Counted from the first letter of the stretch, positions 16,756 through 27,052 are shown. The stretch: 64,000 nt of DNA from Stenotrophomonas sp. ZAC14D1_NAIMI4_1 (GCF_003086775.1 NZ_CP026001.1:3872125-3936124), one strand, 5' to 3'. The notes: a model not told the origin generated them from the sequence alone. A program made the numbers and translations.

Positions 16756-17628
16756 CCCCGCCTGCACCACCGGCGTTCTCAACCGCCGCGCGGTCATCGT
16801 GCTGCCTACCGAAGCCACCACCGTGCAGCCGATTGCCAGCCACTGCACGCCGGCCAGCTGCTCGTGCAGCAACAGCATCGCCCACAGCGCGGCCACCGCC
16901 GGTTCCATGCTGATCAGGATCCCGAAGGTTTCCTTGGGCAGGCGCTTGAGCGCCATCATTTCCAGCGACATGGGGATCGCGCTGGACACCAGCGCCACCA
17001 GCAGGCCCGCCAGCAGGATCTTCGGCTCCAGCAGCGCCATGCCGGCGTGGGCCACGCCCACCGGCACCACCACCAGTGACGCGGCCAGCAGCCCCAGCGA
17101 AACCGTATGGCCGGCATGCAGGTGGCCGGCGCGCTTGCCGAAGACGATGTACAGGCCCCAGCACGCCGCGGCGCCCATGGCGTAGAGCACGCCGGCAGGA
17201 TCCAGCGCCGGCCCGCCGCCCAGCGGCAGCAGCAGCAACAGGCCCAGCAGCGCGCAGCCCACCCAGAGGAAGTCGATCGGCCGCCGCGAGGACAGCATCG
17301 CCACCGTCAACGGGCCGGTGAACTCGATGGCCACGGCAATGCCGAAGGGAATGGTGCGGATGGCCATGTAGAACAGCAGGTTCATCAGGCCCAGGGTCAG
17401 CCCGTAGCGCAGGATGGTCATCGCATCCACGCGGCTGGTTTTCCAGCGCCACGGCCGCCAGAACAGCAGCAGCAACAGGGCCGAGAAGCCCACGCGCAAC
17501 GCGCTGGTGCCCTGCGCGCCGACCAGGGGGAACAGGTGTTTGGCATAGGAAGTGCCGATGGCCAGCGCGGTAACCGAGCCGAGCACCGCCAGCGCCGGCA
17601 ACATCGGCGCGAATCGGGAAGTCTGCAT
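16753..17628 (-). CDS. EamA-family (RhtA-like) amino acid/metabolite exporter
   Basis: A 291-residue inner-membrane protein with ten predicted helices in two EamA repeats. The sequence follows RhtA-type threonine/homoserine exporters: GTSYAKHLFPLVGAQGTSALR, AIRTIPFGIAVAIEFTGPL and SSAIPMSLEMMALKRLPKETFGIL. It would export small amino acids or related metabolites. It is divergent from an Lrp-family regulator, a common arrangement for amino-acid exporters. The specific substrate is inferred, not proven. Its stop codon falls inside a SMAG-type repeat. Confidence 0.88.
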   Translation of the reverse strand: MQTSRFAPMLPALAVLGSVTALAIGTSYAKHLFPLVGAQGTSALRVGFSALLLLLFWRPWRWKTSRVDAMTILRYGLTLGLMNLLFYMAIRTIPFGIAVAIEFTGPLTVAMLSSRRPIDFLWVGCALLGLLLLLPLGGGPALDPAGVLYAMGAAACWGLYIVFGKRAGHLHAGHTVSLGLLAASLVVVPVGVAHAGMALLEPKILLAGLLVALVSSAIPMSLEMMALKRLPKETFGILISMEPAVAALWAMLLLHEQLAGVQWLAIGCTVVASVGSTMTARRLRTPVVQAG

Positions 17629-17700
17629 GCGCCCAGTCTATTGCGCTGGCGGCGAGCACTTGGCTCAATTGAGGGCCCGTCCGCGCAATTTCTGCTCGCC

Positions 17701-18174
17701 ATGGCTACCGCCCCCGTGCTGGACAGTTTCGACCACGCCATCCTCGACCTGCTGCAGCGGGACAACGCCCTGCCGCAGCGGCAGATTGCCGAGGCCGTGC
17801 ACCTGTCCACGCCCGCCGTGCAGCGGCGCATCAAGCGACTGCAGGACAGCGGCGTGATTTCCGCCAACGTGGCCGTGCTCGACGCGGCCAGGGTCGGGCG
17901 CCCGCTCACGATCATCGTCGAGGTACGCGTGGTCAGCGAGCAGCGCGAGAAGGTCGCCCCGTTCCGCCGCCGCGTGCAGGATGACCCGGCCGTGCAGCAG
18001 TGCTACTCGATCACCGGCGACGGCGATTTCATGCTGCTGCTTTCGGCGGCCTCGATGGAAGAGTACGAAGCGATCACCGAGCGACTGTTCGGCGGCGACG
18101 ACAACATCGAGCGCTTCCGCACCTCGGTGGCGCTGGGCACGTTGAAGCGCAGCTTCTCGGTCCCGCTGGCATGA
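17701..18174 (+). CDS. Lrp/AsnC-family transcriptional regulator
   Basis: A 157-residue regulator: helix-turn-helix at residues 10-55 (DLLQRDNALPQRQIAEAVHLSTPAVQRRIKRL) and a C-terminal RAM/AsnC ligand domain with the CYSITGDGDFMLLL signature. ATG 17701 is the family-consistent start inside a longer open frame. It is divergent from the EamA exporter, which it probably controls in response to an amino acid. Its stop overlaps the start of the M23 peptidase gene (ATGA). Confidence 0.92.
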   Translation: MATAPVLDSFDHAILDLLQRDNALPQRQIAEAVHLSTPAVQRRIKRLQDSGVISANVAVLDAARVGRPLTIIVEVRVVSEQREKVAPFRRRVQDDPAVQQCYSITGDGDFMLLLSAASMEEYEAITERLFGGDDNIERFRTSVALGTLKRSFSVPLA

Positions 18175-18722
18175 CCTCGCCGCCCTCCCCTGCCCGACGC
18201 CTGCGCCGCTGGCTGCTGTCCGGCGCCCTGCTGCTGGCCGCCGGCATCGCCGCGCTCTCCCTGTGGAACAGCCCGTGGGCGGCGGCACCGAAGATGCTGT
18301 GGACGCTGGGGCGCATGCCTGTGGCCACTGAACTGCCGGTACCGGTAGACGGCGTGCGGCCCAGGCAGATCGCCGACACCTTCGGTGCCCCGCGCGGCCG
18401 TGACCGCACGCATGCCGGCATCGACATCTTCGGCAAGCGCGGCACGCCCGTGCGCAGTGCCACGGTGGGCGTCATCGCCGACGTGCGCGAAAGCGGGCTG
18501 GGCGGACGCCAGGTATGGGTGATCGGGCCCGGTCGTGAGCGTTACTACTACGCGCACCTGGAAGACTGGGCCGACGGCCTGGCACGTGGCCAGGTGGTGC
18601 AGGCCGGCCAGCTGCTGGGCTACGTGGGCGACAGTGGCAATGCCAAGGGCACGCCGCCGCACCTGCACTGGGGCATCTACGGTACGGACGGCGCCCGCGA
18701 CCCGCTGCCGCTGCTGCGTTGA
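18171..18722 (+). CDS. M23-family (LytM-type) metallopeptidase
   Basis: A 183-residue protein with an N-terminal membrane anchor (residues 11-31) and an M23 domain. The zinc ligands are in HAGIDIF (HxxxD) and HLHWG (HxH), so it looks catalytically intact. It should cut peptidoglycan cross-bridges from the periplasmic side of the inner membrane. The four-base overlap with the Lrp gene implies translational coupling, although there is no obvious functional link. Confidence 0.9.
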   Translation: MTSPPSPARRLRRWLLSGALLLAAGIAALSLWNSPWAAAPKMLWTLGRMPVATELPVPVDGVRPRQIADTFGAPRGRDRTHAGIDIFGKRGTPVRSATVGVIADVRESGLGGRQVWVIGPGRERYYYAHLEDWADGLARGQVVQAGQLLGYVGDSGNAKGTPPHLHWGIYGTDGARDPLPLLR

Positions 18723-18741
18723 AAGGCCTGCAGTCCAGTGC

Positions 18742-18763
18742 AGTCGAGCAAGCTCGACTCTAC
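18742..18763. repeat. SMAG-type hairpin (AGTCGAGC type, reverse orientation)
   Basis: AGTCGAGC-AA-GCTCGACT followed by CTAC, the complement of a GTAG-headed repeat, 20 bases after the M23 peptidase stop. It may act as the terminator of the lrp-M23 transcript. Confidence 0.85.
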
Positions 18764-18803
18764 GACGGACTGGCCGCATGTAGGCACGACCTCGCCCATT
18801 TGT

Positions 18804-18823
18804 AAATAGAAACAATTCGCATT
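18804..18823. promoter_or_regulatory. Putative Fur box upstream of siderophore receptor
   Basis: AAATAGAAACAATTCGCATT; its complement AATGCGAATTGTTTCTATTT resembles the xanthomonad/pseudomonad Fur consensus of ATGCGAAT/ATTCTCAT halves. It lies 170 bases before the receptor start in an otherwise A/T-richer stretch. Iron-dependent repression is inferred. Confidence 0.65.
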
Positions 18824-18993
18824 ACCATGTTTGCGTTTTCCGGGCAGCCAGGACGGTTCGCCCTTCTTCGCATTGCCCAGCCACCGCCCTGCAGCGCAGG
18901 GCCCCGCCAGCGGCGTGAGACCCCCACCAGCCGCGGCGCCAGACCATCCGGGAAGCCGGTCGGACGCACGCACGTGCCCGTCCAGGAAACCCA

Positions 18994-21156
18994 ATGATCC
19001 GTTCGACCCCTGCCCTGCTGCCGCATCGCCTCTCCGCGGCGGTGCTCTCCGCCCTGTGCCTGGCCGCCGCGCCCGCCGCCTTCGCCGAAACCGCCGCCGA
19101 CCCGACCACGCTCGACAAGGTGGTGGTGAAGGGTGAGCGCGCCGAAGGCTACTCGGTGCGCAGGACCTCGGCCGGTACCCGCTTCGACCTGGCTCCGCGC
19201 GAGATTCCGCAGTCGGTCAGCATCATCAGCCACCAGCGCATCGAGGACCAGAACCTCGACGACATCATCGACGTGCTGGGCAACACCACGGGCGTGAGCA
19301 GCACCCAGTCCGATACCGAGCGCACCGAGTTCTACGCGCGCGGTTTCTACATCGACAGCTACCAGTTCGATGGCCTGCCGACGCAGATGGTGCAGAACTG
19401 GAGCTACGGTGATTCCGGCCTGGACCTGGCCCTGTACGACCGCGTCGAAGTGGTGCGTGGTGCCACCGGCCTGCTCAGCGGCGCCGGCAACCCGTCGGCG
19501 TCGGTGAACCTGATCCGCAAGCACGCCGACAGCGCCGAGCTGGCCGGCAGCGTCTCGGTCAACGTCGGCAGCTGGGGCCGCACCCGCACCACGGTGGACG
19601 TGGGCAGCGCACTGAATGCCAGCGGCACCGTGCGTGGCCGTGTCATCGGCAGCTACCTGGACACCGATGCGCAGATGGACCGCTACAACCAGCACAAGAC
19701 GCTGGGCTACATGGTCATCGATGCCGACCTGACCCCCGATACGCAGCTGAGCGTGGGCTACGACTACCAGCAGAAGCGCGCCAACGGCGCGACCTGGGGC
19801 GGCTTCCCGATGCTGTTCTCCGATGGCACCAGCACCGGCTACGACGAATCGTTCAATGCCAGCCCGAACTGGACCTACTGGGACACCACCAGCAAGCGCG
19901 CCTTCGCCACCCTGGAGCACGGCTTCGCCAACGGCTGGAAGTTCAAGATCGGCGCCACGCATGACGAGACCAAGGCCGACGACAAGCTGTTCTACCCGGC
20001 CTACAACGACTGGGTTACCGGCGCCTCGTTCTTTGACAAGAACACCGGTGCGGGCATTTCGCCGTCGGCCGGCTTCTACAACACCGAACGCAAGGTCGAC
20101 GCGATCGATGGCTTCGTTGACGGTCCGTTCCAGCTGTTCGGCCGCGAACACCAGTTCATGGCGGGCCTGAGCTACAACAAGCGCGACTACGCCAACTACG
20201 GCGACTACCAGGTCGGCGGTGCTGGCCTTGCCTGGGATCCCTTCTCCAGCTACCTGAACTGGACCGGCAACATCAGCGAACCGAACTGGAACCCGCTCAG
20301 CCTGGCCAGCGAAGGCACCATCACCCAGAAGGCCGGCTATGCCGCCACGCGCCTGTCGCTGGCCGATCCTCTGAAGCTGATCATCGGTGCGCGCTACACC
20401 GACTGGAAGAGCGAAGGCGAAGGCGCCGATCGTTCGCACAAGGTGACCACGCCGTATGCCGGCCTGGTGTTCGACATCAATGACACCTACTCGACCTACG
20501 CCTCGTACACCGAAATCTTCCAGCCGCAGATGCTGAAGGACCGCAACGGCAGCTACCTGGATCCGGTTGACGGCAAGAGCTACGAAGTGGGCGTGAAGGG
20601 TGCCTGGTTCGACAACCGCCTCAATGCCTCGGTGGCCGTTTTCCGCATCGAGCAGGACAACGTCGGCCAGTCGACCGGCGAACCGGTGATCGGCGGAACC
20701 GGCGGCGAAACGGCTTACATCGCCGCACGCGGCACGGTCAGCCGCGGCTTCGAGTTCGAGCTGAACGGCGAACTGGCACCGGGCTGGAACGCCACCTTCG
20801 GTGCATCGCGCTACGTGGCCAAGGACATCAATGACGCGGACATCAACACCAACCTGCCGCAGACCACGCTGAAGCTGTTCACCAGCTACACCCCGCAGTC
20901 GCTGACCGCATTGACCGTGGGTGGCGGTGCCAACTGGCAGAACCGCATCTATTACGCGGTACCGGCATACGGCCGCATCGAACAGGACGGCTACGCGCTG
21001 GTCAGCGCCTTCGTGCGCTACCGCATCTCGCCGGAGTTCAGCGTGCAGGCCAACCTGAACAACCTGCTGGACAAGAAGTACTACTCGCAGATCAACGGCT
21101 ACGGTGCGTTCGGCGACGGCCGCAATGGCTCGCTGACCTTCACCTGGTCGTTCTGA
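18994..21156 (+). CDS. TonB-dependent ferric-siderophore receptor (FhuE/FpvA type)
   Basis: A 720-residue outer-membrane receptor. It has a signal peptide (residues 1-31), TonB box region LDKVVVKGER, a plug domain (EIPQSVSIISHQRIEDQNLDDIIDVL, then EFYARGFYIDSYQFDGLP and VEVVRGATGLLSGAGNPSASVNLIRK), and a 22-strand barrel ending NGSLTFTWSF. The plug signature is that of hydroxamate/catecholate siderophore receptors such as FhuE. It imports an iron-siderophore complex with TonB-ExbBD energy. The ribosome-binding site is AGGAAA. Regulation by Fur is suggested by the upstream site. The siderophore is unknown, and no synthesis genes are nearby. Confidence 0.93.
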   Translation: MIRSTPALLPHRLSAAVLSALCLAAAPAAFAETAADPTTLDKVVVKGERAEGYSVRRTSAGTRFDLAPREIPQSVSIISHQRIEDQNLDDIIDVLGNTTGVSSTQSDTERTEFYARGFYIDSYQFDGLPTQMVQNWSYGDSGLDLALYDRVEVVRGATGLLSGAGNPSASVNLIRKHADSAELAGSVSVNVGSWGRTRTTVDVGSALNASGTVRGRVIGSYLDTDAQMDRYNQHKTLGYMVIDADLTPDTQLSVGYDYQQKRANGATWGGFPMLFSDGTSTGYDESFNASPNWTYWDTTSKRAFATLEHGFANGWKFKIGATHDETKADDKLFYPAYNDWVTGASFFDKNTGAGISPSAGFYNTERKVDAIDGFVDGPFQLFGREHQFMAGLSYNKRDYANYGDYQVGGAGLAWDPFSSYLNWTGNISEPNWNPLSLASEGTITQKAGYAATRLSLADPLKLIIGARYTDWKSEGEGADRSHKVTTPYAGLVFDINDTYSTYASYTEIFQPQMLKDRNGSYLDPVDGKSYEVGVKGAWFDNRLNASVAVFRIEQDNVGQSTGEPVIGGTGGETAYIAARGTVSRGFEFELNGELAPGWNATFGASRYVAKDINDADINTNLPQTTLKLFTSYTPQSLTALTVGGGANWQNRIYYAVPAYGRIEQDGYALVSAFVRYRISPEFSVQANLNNLLDKKYYSQINGYGAFGDGRNGSLTFTWSF

Positions 21157-21165
21157 TGCAGAGGG

Positions 21166-21292
21166 CGCCGGGCAACCCCCGGCGCCGTGCCTTGTAGAGT
21201 CGCGCTTGCTCGACTGGCTTTCGACCAAAGCAGCCGAGCATGGCTCGGCTCTACAGAACAGCGAAAAGCCGCCGGGCATGGCCCGGCGCTAC
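21166..21292. repeat. Group of intergenic hairpins between convergent receptor genes
   Basis: GGCGCCGGG-CAACC-CCCGGCGCC (about 21164-21186) follows the receptor stop and is a probable terminator. After it come GTAGAGTCGCGCTTGCTCGACT (21194-21215), a reverse-orientation GCCGAGCATGGCTCGGC hairpin ending CTAC (21232-21254) and a reverse CGCCGGGCATGGCCCGGCG hairpin ending CTAC (21270-21292). The last three are SMAG-type; the second pair member faces the first, forming a dimer. Confidence 0.8.
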
Positions 21293-21334
21293 CAGTGAAA
21301 CGCAGGTGCCGTTCCCTGGCACCTGCCTGTCAGC

Positions 21335-24196
21335 CTAGAACCGCAGGTCCGCGCGCATGTACCAGTAGCGGCCACGCGGAATGTCATAGGTCGAGGCGTC
21401 GTAGCCGTTCAACGAGCACGACAGGCAGATCGGCGGATCCTTGTCGAACACGTTGTTCAGGCCCGCGGTCAGCTGCAGCCCCTTCATCCAGTTGATTTTG
21501 TAGCCCACCTGCACATCGTGGTAGGTGGTGGCGGACAGCGTGTTGGTACCGGCGGCCTGGTTGCTGCACACCGGGAAGGCCACCGCATCACCGCAGTCTT
21601 CGGTCAGCTCGGAGATGTGGCGCACCGTCCAGTTGGCACTCCAGTTGTCCAGCGTCCAGCCGATGCTGGCGTTGCTGGTCCATTCCGGAATCGAGCTGTC
21701 GGCCACTTCCACGCCCGGCTTCTGCGGCTGCCGCTGGCCGGCCGCACCCGTGGCCTCGTAGCGGCCGACGAACGTGTTCTTCCAGCCCAGCTTGAACTGG
21801 CCGATGTCGCTCTGCGGCAGCGTCCAGAACATGTCCACGTCCCAGCCATCGGTCTTGATCGAACCCAGGTTGGTCAGGCGGTTGTTGAAGCTGCTGACCG
21901 CACCGGTGCTGGCGCGGGTGATGCCATCACAGTAGACCGGGTCCAGCGTATCCACGCACAGGTCCAGCTGGGTCTGTGCGTTGATCGCCTGGATCGCGCC
22001 GTCGATGTTGTGGCGATAGAAGGTCACCTCCACGTCGAAGCGCTCGGACCACGAGGTGTCGTTGCCGAACCACGGGCTCCACACGAAACCGGCGCTGAAG
22101 CTGCGCGAACGCTCCGGCTCCAGTTCGCGGTTGCCGCCGGTGGTCACCGAGATCTGCGAGTTGGCCTGCTGGAAGCCGGTCGGCACGCCCAGCGCGGCGC
22201 AGTTGGCGGGATTGCCGCGCGGTGCGGTGCCGCCCAGGCCCACCGAGCAGGGATCGAACAGCTGCAGGTCCGCACGCGCGGCCGAACCGTACAGCTCGCC
22301 GATGGACGGCGCACGGAAGCCCTCGGCGTAGGTCGTGCGCAGCACGAAGTCATCGGTCACCTGCCAGCGCAGGCCGTACTTGGGGGTGAACTCGCCACCG
22401 AAGGTGGAGTAATCCGAATAGCGCCCGGCCAGGCTCAGGTCCAGCTTCTTGCCCAGCGACGAATCGGCGAAGATCGGGATGCTCAGCTCGACGTAGGCCT
22501 CGTTGACGTCGTACGAACCGGACGTCGGCTGCGAGGGCACGCCGTTGTAATGGCCGATCACCGTCAGCGGATCCGGCTGGTACCAGCCTTCATAGCGGCG
22601 GTGCTCCAGGCCGGTGGCGAAAGAGACCGGGCCGGCCGGCAGCGTGAACAGATCACTGGACAGGTTGGCGGTGACCAGGCTCAGCTCGTTCTGGCTGCGG
22701 TCGCGCACCACCGGCTGGATCCAGCGCAGCATGTCCGGGGTGATCGAGCCGACGCCGCCGAAGATGTTCAGCGGCACGCAGCCGGGGGTTGCCGCGCACA
22801 GTGCCGGATCACCCAGCGCCAGGTTCACGTTGTAGATGTTGTAGCTGCCGTAGTTGGTCTGCTCGGCCTTGTTCTTGCTGTACATGCCGTTGACGTCCCA
22901 GTACCAGCTGCGGTTCGCCGCCTGGAAACTGCCCACCAGGCCGGTGGCGAAGTAGGTCGTGTTGACCTCCTGCTCGAACACGCGCGCGCCGCCCTCCACC
23001 GGGCGACGGCCGATCAGGGTCATGTTGTCGCCGGACGCCAGGTCGAAGCCGAACGGGTTGTACGGGTTCAGCGCCGACACCACGATGTTGTCGGCCAACG
23101 GATTGCCGGTGGCGCCGTCAGGGCCGAAGAACAGCGGTTCCGGGCCCGCCTGGTTGGTCGATTCGCGGCGGTTGCCCAGCGCTTTGACGTACCACTGCAC
23201 GTCGTCGGTGATGTCGAAGCGGAACTGGCCGAACACGCCTTTGCGCTCGGACGGCGTCAGCACCATGTTGTATTCGGCGAAGTTGAAGCGATCGGCACTG
23301 GTGAAGCAGTGGTAGTCATCGCTGCGGTTGCAGCCGGCGCTGCCGTCATAGCGCGGGTTGCTCACGCCGGTGTTGGGCACGATGTCCTGCTCGGCGCCGG
23401 TGTTGGGATCGACGAAGGCGAAACGCCCCTGCGGGATGCCACCGCTGCCGAAGGCCAGGCCCGTACCGGGAATGGGAAAGCGCGACTGCTCGCGATCGCG
23501 TGCGTACACCGCGTCCTGCCGGGTCCAGCTGGCGCCGAGGAACAGGCTGTAGCGCTCGCCGCTGGTGCCCCAGGCCAGGTCCACGCCCTTCTGCGTGCCA
23601 TCGCCCTTGCTGTACTCACCGTAGTTCAGGGTCACCTGCCCGCCATCGAAATCGCGCCGGGTGATGATGTTGACCACGCCGGCGATCGCATCGGAGCCGT
23701 ACAGCGACGACGCACCGTCTTCCAGCACTTCGATGCGTTCAACAATCGCCAGCGGAATGGTGTTCAGGTCGGTGGCCGCGCCCACGCCGGAGGCCGATGA
23801 TTCATTGACCCAGCGGATGCCATCGACCAGCACCAGTACGCGCTTGGCGCCCAGGTGGCGCAGGTCGACCTGTGCCGAGCCCGCGCCGACACCGCTGCCA
23901 TCCGGCGGGAAGCCGAAGTTGCCGGACGAATTGAACTTGGCGTTCAGCGCCGAGCCCGAACCGGTGAGCTGCTGCAGCACTTCGCCGATCGAGCTCAGGC
24001 CCGTGCGCTCGATGTCGCCACGGCTCAACGTCTGGATCGGCACCTGGCCTTCCACTTCAGCGCGCTTGATGCGCGTGCCGGTGACTTCGACGGCATCCAG
24101 GGTGGTGGCCGTCTGGGCCATTGCCCCCAGCGGTGCCAGGGCCGTCACGCACAGCGCAACAGCGACCGCCAAGGGGCGGTAATGCAGGTGATTCAT
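21335..24196 (-). CDS. TonB-dependent receptor, large (953 residues)
   Basis: An outer-membrane receptor with signal peptide (residues 1-28), TonB-box region [17 protein letters not shown], a plug ([68 protein letters not shown] pattern) and a long barrel ending in aromatic RF. This plug style is typical of the Xanthomonadaceae receptors for peptides, carbohydrates or unknown substrates rather than siderophores. ATG 24196 has GGAGAGAGAG before it, so it is preferred over the frame start at 24316. An ExbD gene lies upstream on the same strand. The extracellular loops contain several Cys pairs (e.g. ICLSCSLNG near the C-terminus). The substrate is unknown. Confidence 0.92.
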   Translation of the reverse strand: MNHLHYRPLAVAVALCVTALAPLGAMAQTATTLDAVEVTGTRIKRAEVEGQVPIQTLSRGDIERTGLSSIGEVLQQLTGSGSALNAKFNSSGNFGFPPDGSGVGAGSAQVDLRHLGAKRVLVLVDGIRWVNESSASGVGAATDLNTIPLAIVERIEVLEDGASSLYGSDAIAGVVNIITRRDFDGGQVTLNYGEYSKGDGTQKGVDLAWGTSGERYSLFLGASWTRQDAVYARDREQSRFPIPGTGLAFGSGGIPQGRFAFVDPNTGAEQDIVPNTGVSNPRYDGSAGCNRSDDYHCFTSADRFNFAEYNMVLTPSERKGVFGQFRFDITDDVQWYVKALGNRRESTNQAGPEPLFFGPDGATGNPLADNIVVSALNPYNPFGFDLASGDNMTLIGRRPVEGGARVFEQEVNTTYFATGLVGSFQAANRSWYWDVNGMYSKNKAEQTNYGSYNIYNVNLALGDPALCAATPGCVPLNIFGGVGSITPDMLRWIQPVVRDRSQNELSLVTANLSSDLFTLPAGPVSFATGLEHRRYEGWYQPDPLTVIGHYNGVPSQPTSGSYDVNEAYVELSIPIFADSSLGKKLDLSLAGRYSDYSTFGGEFTPKYGLRWQVTDDFVLRTTYAEGFRAPSIGELYGSAARADLQLFDPCSVGLGGTAPRGNPANCAALGVPTGFQQANSQISVTTGGNRELEPERSRSFSAGFVWSPWFGNDTSWSERFDVEVTFYRHNIDGAIQAINAQTQLDLCVDTLDPVYCDGITRASTGAVSSFNNRLTNLGSIKTDGWDVDMFWTLPQSDIGQFKLGWKNTFVGRYEATGAAGQRQPQKPGVEVADSSIPEWTSNASIGWTLDNWSANWTVRHISELTEDCGDAVAFPVCSNQAAGTNTLSATTYHDVQVGYKINWMKGLQLTAGLNNVFDKDPPICLSCSLNGYDASTYDIPRGRYWYMRADLRF

Positions 24197-24441
24197 TCGC
24201 TCTCTCTCCAAAGGAATGTCGGGACATGGGCTGCCGCGCTCCCCCCTGCATGGCGGCAGCGTCTCCTTTGTAAACAAGCGGTAAAAATCACGACGTGACG
24301 ACGGACACCATTTCACGTGGAATTGACGGAACAGACCGGAGATCGCGTCAATTAATGTCTTGAAATGCGCAAAAGGTGCGGCAACGCACCATCAAGAGCG
24401 CTCAACGGATGCGGGCCAAAACGACAGCCACGCCCAGACGA

Positions 24442-24472
24442 AGGACGGCCCGGGCGGATGCCGGGCCGTCCT
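24442..24472 (-). terminator. Probable terminator after exbD
   Basis: A 12-bp G/C stem (AGGACGGCCCGG at 24442-24453 with CCGGGCCGTCCT at 24461-24472) lies 10 bases beyond the exbD stop. Downstream on the minus strand there are only a few T residues, so termination is likely but not of the classical type. The remaining 245 bases up to the receptor start hold the receptor promoter; no gene is visible. Confidence 0.6.
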
Positions 24473-24481
24473 CGCCAGCGG

Positions 24482-24889
24482 TCATCGCACGAACGCGATC
24501 CGCTCCATCCCCGTCGCCTCGGCCGCCGCCAGGATCTTCGCCATGCCTTCGTACTCGGCAGACGGATCGGTGGCGATGCGCAGCTCCGGCAGGTTGCCGG
24601 CGTGTTCGCTGGCCTGGCCGCGCAGGCGGGCCTGCAGATCACCGATGGCCATCGGCTGGCCATTCCAGCTCAGCTGGCTGGAGGCATCCAGACGCAGCTC
24701 GATGGGTGGCGGTGGGTCGGGACGATCGACCACCCGGTCGGTGGCCTGCGGCAACTGCACCGCGATGGGCCGCGACAGCATCGGCGCGGTAACGATGAAA
24801 ATGATCAGCAGAACCAGCATCACATCCACCAGCGGCGTGACATTGATCTCCGCCAAGGGGCCGCTTCTTCCTGCGCTGTTGAACGCCAT
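24482..24889 (-). CDS. ExbD/TolR-family protein (orphan)
   Basis: A 135-residue inner-membrane protein with one transmembrane helix (residues 23-43) that carries the proton-relay aspartate in TPLVDVMLVLLIIF (Asp22). A periplasmic domain follows. ExbD works with ExbB to energise TonB. ATG 24889 with AGGAGTG upstream is chosen over the open frame to 25000. No exbB or tonB is adjacent, so it must use partners encoded elsewhere. Its position upstream of a TonB-dependent receptor suggests a dedicated or auxiliary ExbD. Confidence 0.9.
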   Translation of the reverse strand: MAFNSAGRSGPLAEINVTPLVDVMLVLLIIFIVTAPMLSRPIAVQLPQATDRVVDRPDPPPPIELRLDASSQLSWNGQPMAIGDLQARLRGQASEHAGNLPELRIATDPSAEYEGMAKILAAAEATGMERIAFVR

Positions 24890-25051
24890 GTGCCACTCCT
24901 TGCACCCGGGCCGTTCGCCCAAGCCGACAGTACGCCGCCACCGTGCGCCCGCGGCAGTGGGCATCCACGAAGCATTCAGCTGCCGTTGCCCGCGCTGCAA
25001 CGTGCACGCGGCGAGAAACTGAATTCAGCCAGCGCCCGCTATGCTGGCGCC

Positions 25052-27025
25052 ATGACCCGACGCTCTTCGACCGCCCTGTCCCTGCTCCCGCTGTCCGCAT
25101 CGCTGCTGATCGGCTGCGCCAGCGCCCAGTCACTCGACGCCCAGAGCGGCCAGCTCAAGGCCGCCATCGACGCTGCCGAACGCGGCCAGCTCGGTCCGGG
25201 CCAGGCCGCCGCACTCAGCCGCCACCCGGCCTATGGCTGGGTCGAGTTCGCCCAGCTGCGCCGCAACATCGATACGGTCGATACCGGCCAGGCGCAGGCC
25301 TTCCTCAAGCGCTATGACGGGCAAGCCGTGGCCAACAGCTTCCGCAGCGTCTGGCTGCCCTCGGTGGCCCGCCGCCAGGACTGGCCTACCCTGCTGGCCA
25401 ACTGGGCACCGACCGACAACCTCGGCCTGCGCTGCGCGCAGCTGACCGCGCGCCAGGCCACCGGCAAGGTCGACCCGCAGTGGATCAGCGAGGCGCAGGA
25501 CCTGTGGCGCAAGAACGGCAAATCACTGCCCGACGCCTGCGATGCGGTGTTCGCCGTGCTGCAGGCGCAGGGCGGCATGAGCGATGCACTGCGTTGGGAG
25601 CGCGTCGACGCCGCAGCCGACGCGCAGCAGCCCGCGGTGATGCGCAGCGCCGCGCGCGGCCTGCCCGCGGCCGATCTGACCCTGGCCAACACCTATGCCG
25701 CCTTCGTCGACAAGCCCAATGCAAGCGCGCTGAACTGGCCGCGCAATGAACGCAGCCGGCGCATCGCCACCGATGGGCTGGAAAAGCTGGCCAAGGCCGA
25801 CCCCGGCGCGACCGAACAGCAGCTGCCGCAGTACGCGCAGGCGCTGGGCCTGAGTGCCGAACAACAGGCCCAGGTGCGGTACCAGATCGCGTTGTGGACA
25901 GTAGCCTCCTACCTGCCCGACTCCGCGCGCCGCCTCAACGCGGTGCCCGAATCGGCCTACGACGAGCGCCTGCACGAATGGCGCGTGCGCGAGGCGATGT
26001 CCCGTGGCGACTGGCCGGCCGCACTCACCGCCATCCGCAAGATGGGCAGCAAGCAGCGCACGGATTCGCGCTGGGCGTATTTCGAAGGACGCATGTTGGA
26101 AAAGACCGGGCAGGCGCAGCAGGCCCAATCGCTGTTCCGCAGCGCCGCGCGCGCGCCGACCTTCCACGGTTTCCTCGCCGCCGACAAGCTGCAGCAGAAC
26201 TACACGCTGTGCCCGTGGAAGCCCAATGACAGCGCCCAGGCGCAGGCCGCCGTCGCCCGCGACCCGGCCATCCAGCGCGCGATGGCGCTGTACCAGATCG
26301 ATCGCAACGGCTGGGCTGTGGCCGAGTGGAACAGCGCGCTGGCCCGCTTCGATGACACCCAGCGCCGCCTGGCAGTGCGCGTGGCACAGGACAACGGCTG
26401 GTTCGACCGCGCCGTGTTCGCGCTCGGCAAGCAGCCGCAGGAACAGCGCCTGTACGACCTGCGCTTCCCGCTGCACCACGACAGCACCATCCGCCGCGAA
26501 TCCTCGCGCAATGCCATCGACCCGGCCTGGGTGGCCGCCGAGATCCGCGCCGAGAGCACCTTCACCCCGCGCGCGCGCTCGCCTGCCAACGCCATGGGCC
26601 TGATGCAGGTGCTGCCGGCCACGGGCGCGGGCGTGGCGAAGAACATCGGCCTGACCGCATACGGCGGCGCCGACAGCCTGTACGACCCGGACACCAACAT
26701 CGCCATCGGCACGGCCTACCTGCGCCAGCTGATGAACAAGTACGACGGCCTGCCCTACGTCACCATCGCCGCCTACAACGCCGGGCCGACCCCGACCGCA
26801 CGCTGGCAGTCCCAGCGCCCGGGCTTCGACCCGGACCTGTGGATCGAGACGATCAGCTACAAGGAAACGCGCGAGTACGTGGCCCGCGTGCTGGCCTTCA
26901 GCGTGATCTACGACTGGCGCCTCAATGGCAACGCGCTGCCGTTGAGCGACCGCCTGATGGGTCGCCTGGTGGACAAGCGCAAGGCCTTCACCTGCGCGGC
27001 GGACGCCGACCAGGGCGGGGATTGA
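25052..27025 (+). CDS. slt: Soluble lytic murein transglycosylase (Slt family)
   Basis: A 657-residue periplasmic enzyme that cleaves glycan strands of peptidoglycan, leaving 1,6-anhydro ends. It has a lipoprotein-like signal (SLLIGC), a long alpha-superhelical U-domain (about residues 30-450) and a C-terminal lysozyme-like domain. The catalytic glutamate is Glu501 in IRAESTFTPRARS, followed by NAMGLMQVLPATG and TIAAYNAGPTPTARW. ATG 25052 is the signal-peptide start within a much longer open frame. The predicted lipid anchor is unusual for a protein called soluble. It is monocistronic, followed by a SMAG repeat. Confidence 0.93.
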   Translation: MTRRSSTALSLLPLSASLLIGCASAQSLDAQSGQLKAAIDAAERGQLGPGQAAALSRHPAYGWVEFAQLRRNIDTVDTGQAQAFLKRYDGQAVANSFRSVWLPSVARRQDWPTLLANWAPTDNLGLRCAQLTARQATGKVDPQWISEAQDLWRKNGKSLPDACDAVFAVLQAQGGMSDALRWERVDAAADAQQPAVMRSAARGLPAADLTLANTYAAFVDKPNASALNWPRNERSRRIATDGLEKLAKADPGATEQQLPQYAQALGLSAEQQAQVRYQIALWTVASYLPDSARRLNAVPESAYDERLHEWRVREAMSRGDWPAALTAIRKMGSKQRTDSRWAYFEGRMLEKTGQAQQAQSLFRSAARAPTFHGFLAADKLQQNYTLCPWKPNDSAQAQAAVARDPAIQRAMALYQIDRNGWAVAEWNSALARFDDTQRRLAVRVAQDNGWFDRAVFALGKQPQEQRLYDLRFPLHHDSTIRRESSRNAIDPAWVAAEIRAESTFTPRARSPANAMGLMQVLPATGAGVAKNIGLTAYGGADSLYDPDTNIAIGTAYLRQLMNKYDGLPYVTIAAYNAGPTPTARWQSQRPGFDPDLWIETISYKETREYVARVLAFSVIYDWRLNGNALPLSDRLMGRLVDKRKAFTCAADADQGGD

Positions 27026-27052
27026 TCGACGCGGGGTCGTGCCTTCCGACCC

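Noticed and set aside
18760..21279. An 839-codon open frame opposite the siderophore receptor
   Set aside because: Same antisense artefact; it also runs through the Fur-box region and intergenic repeats.
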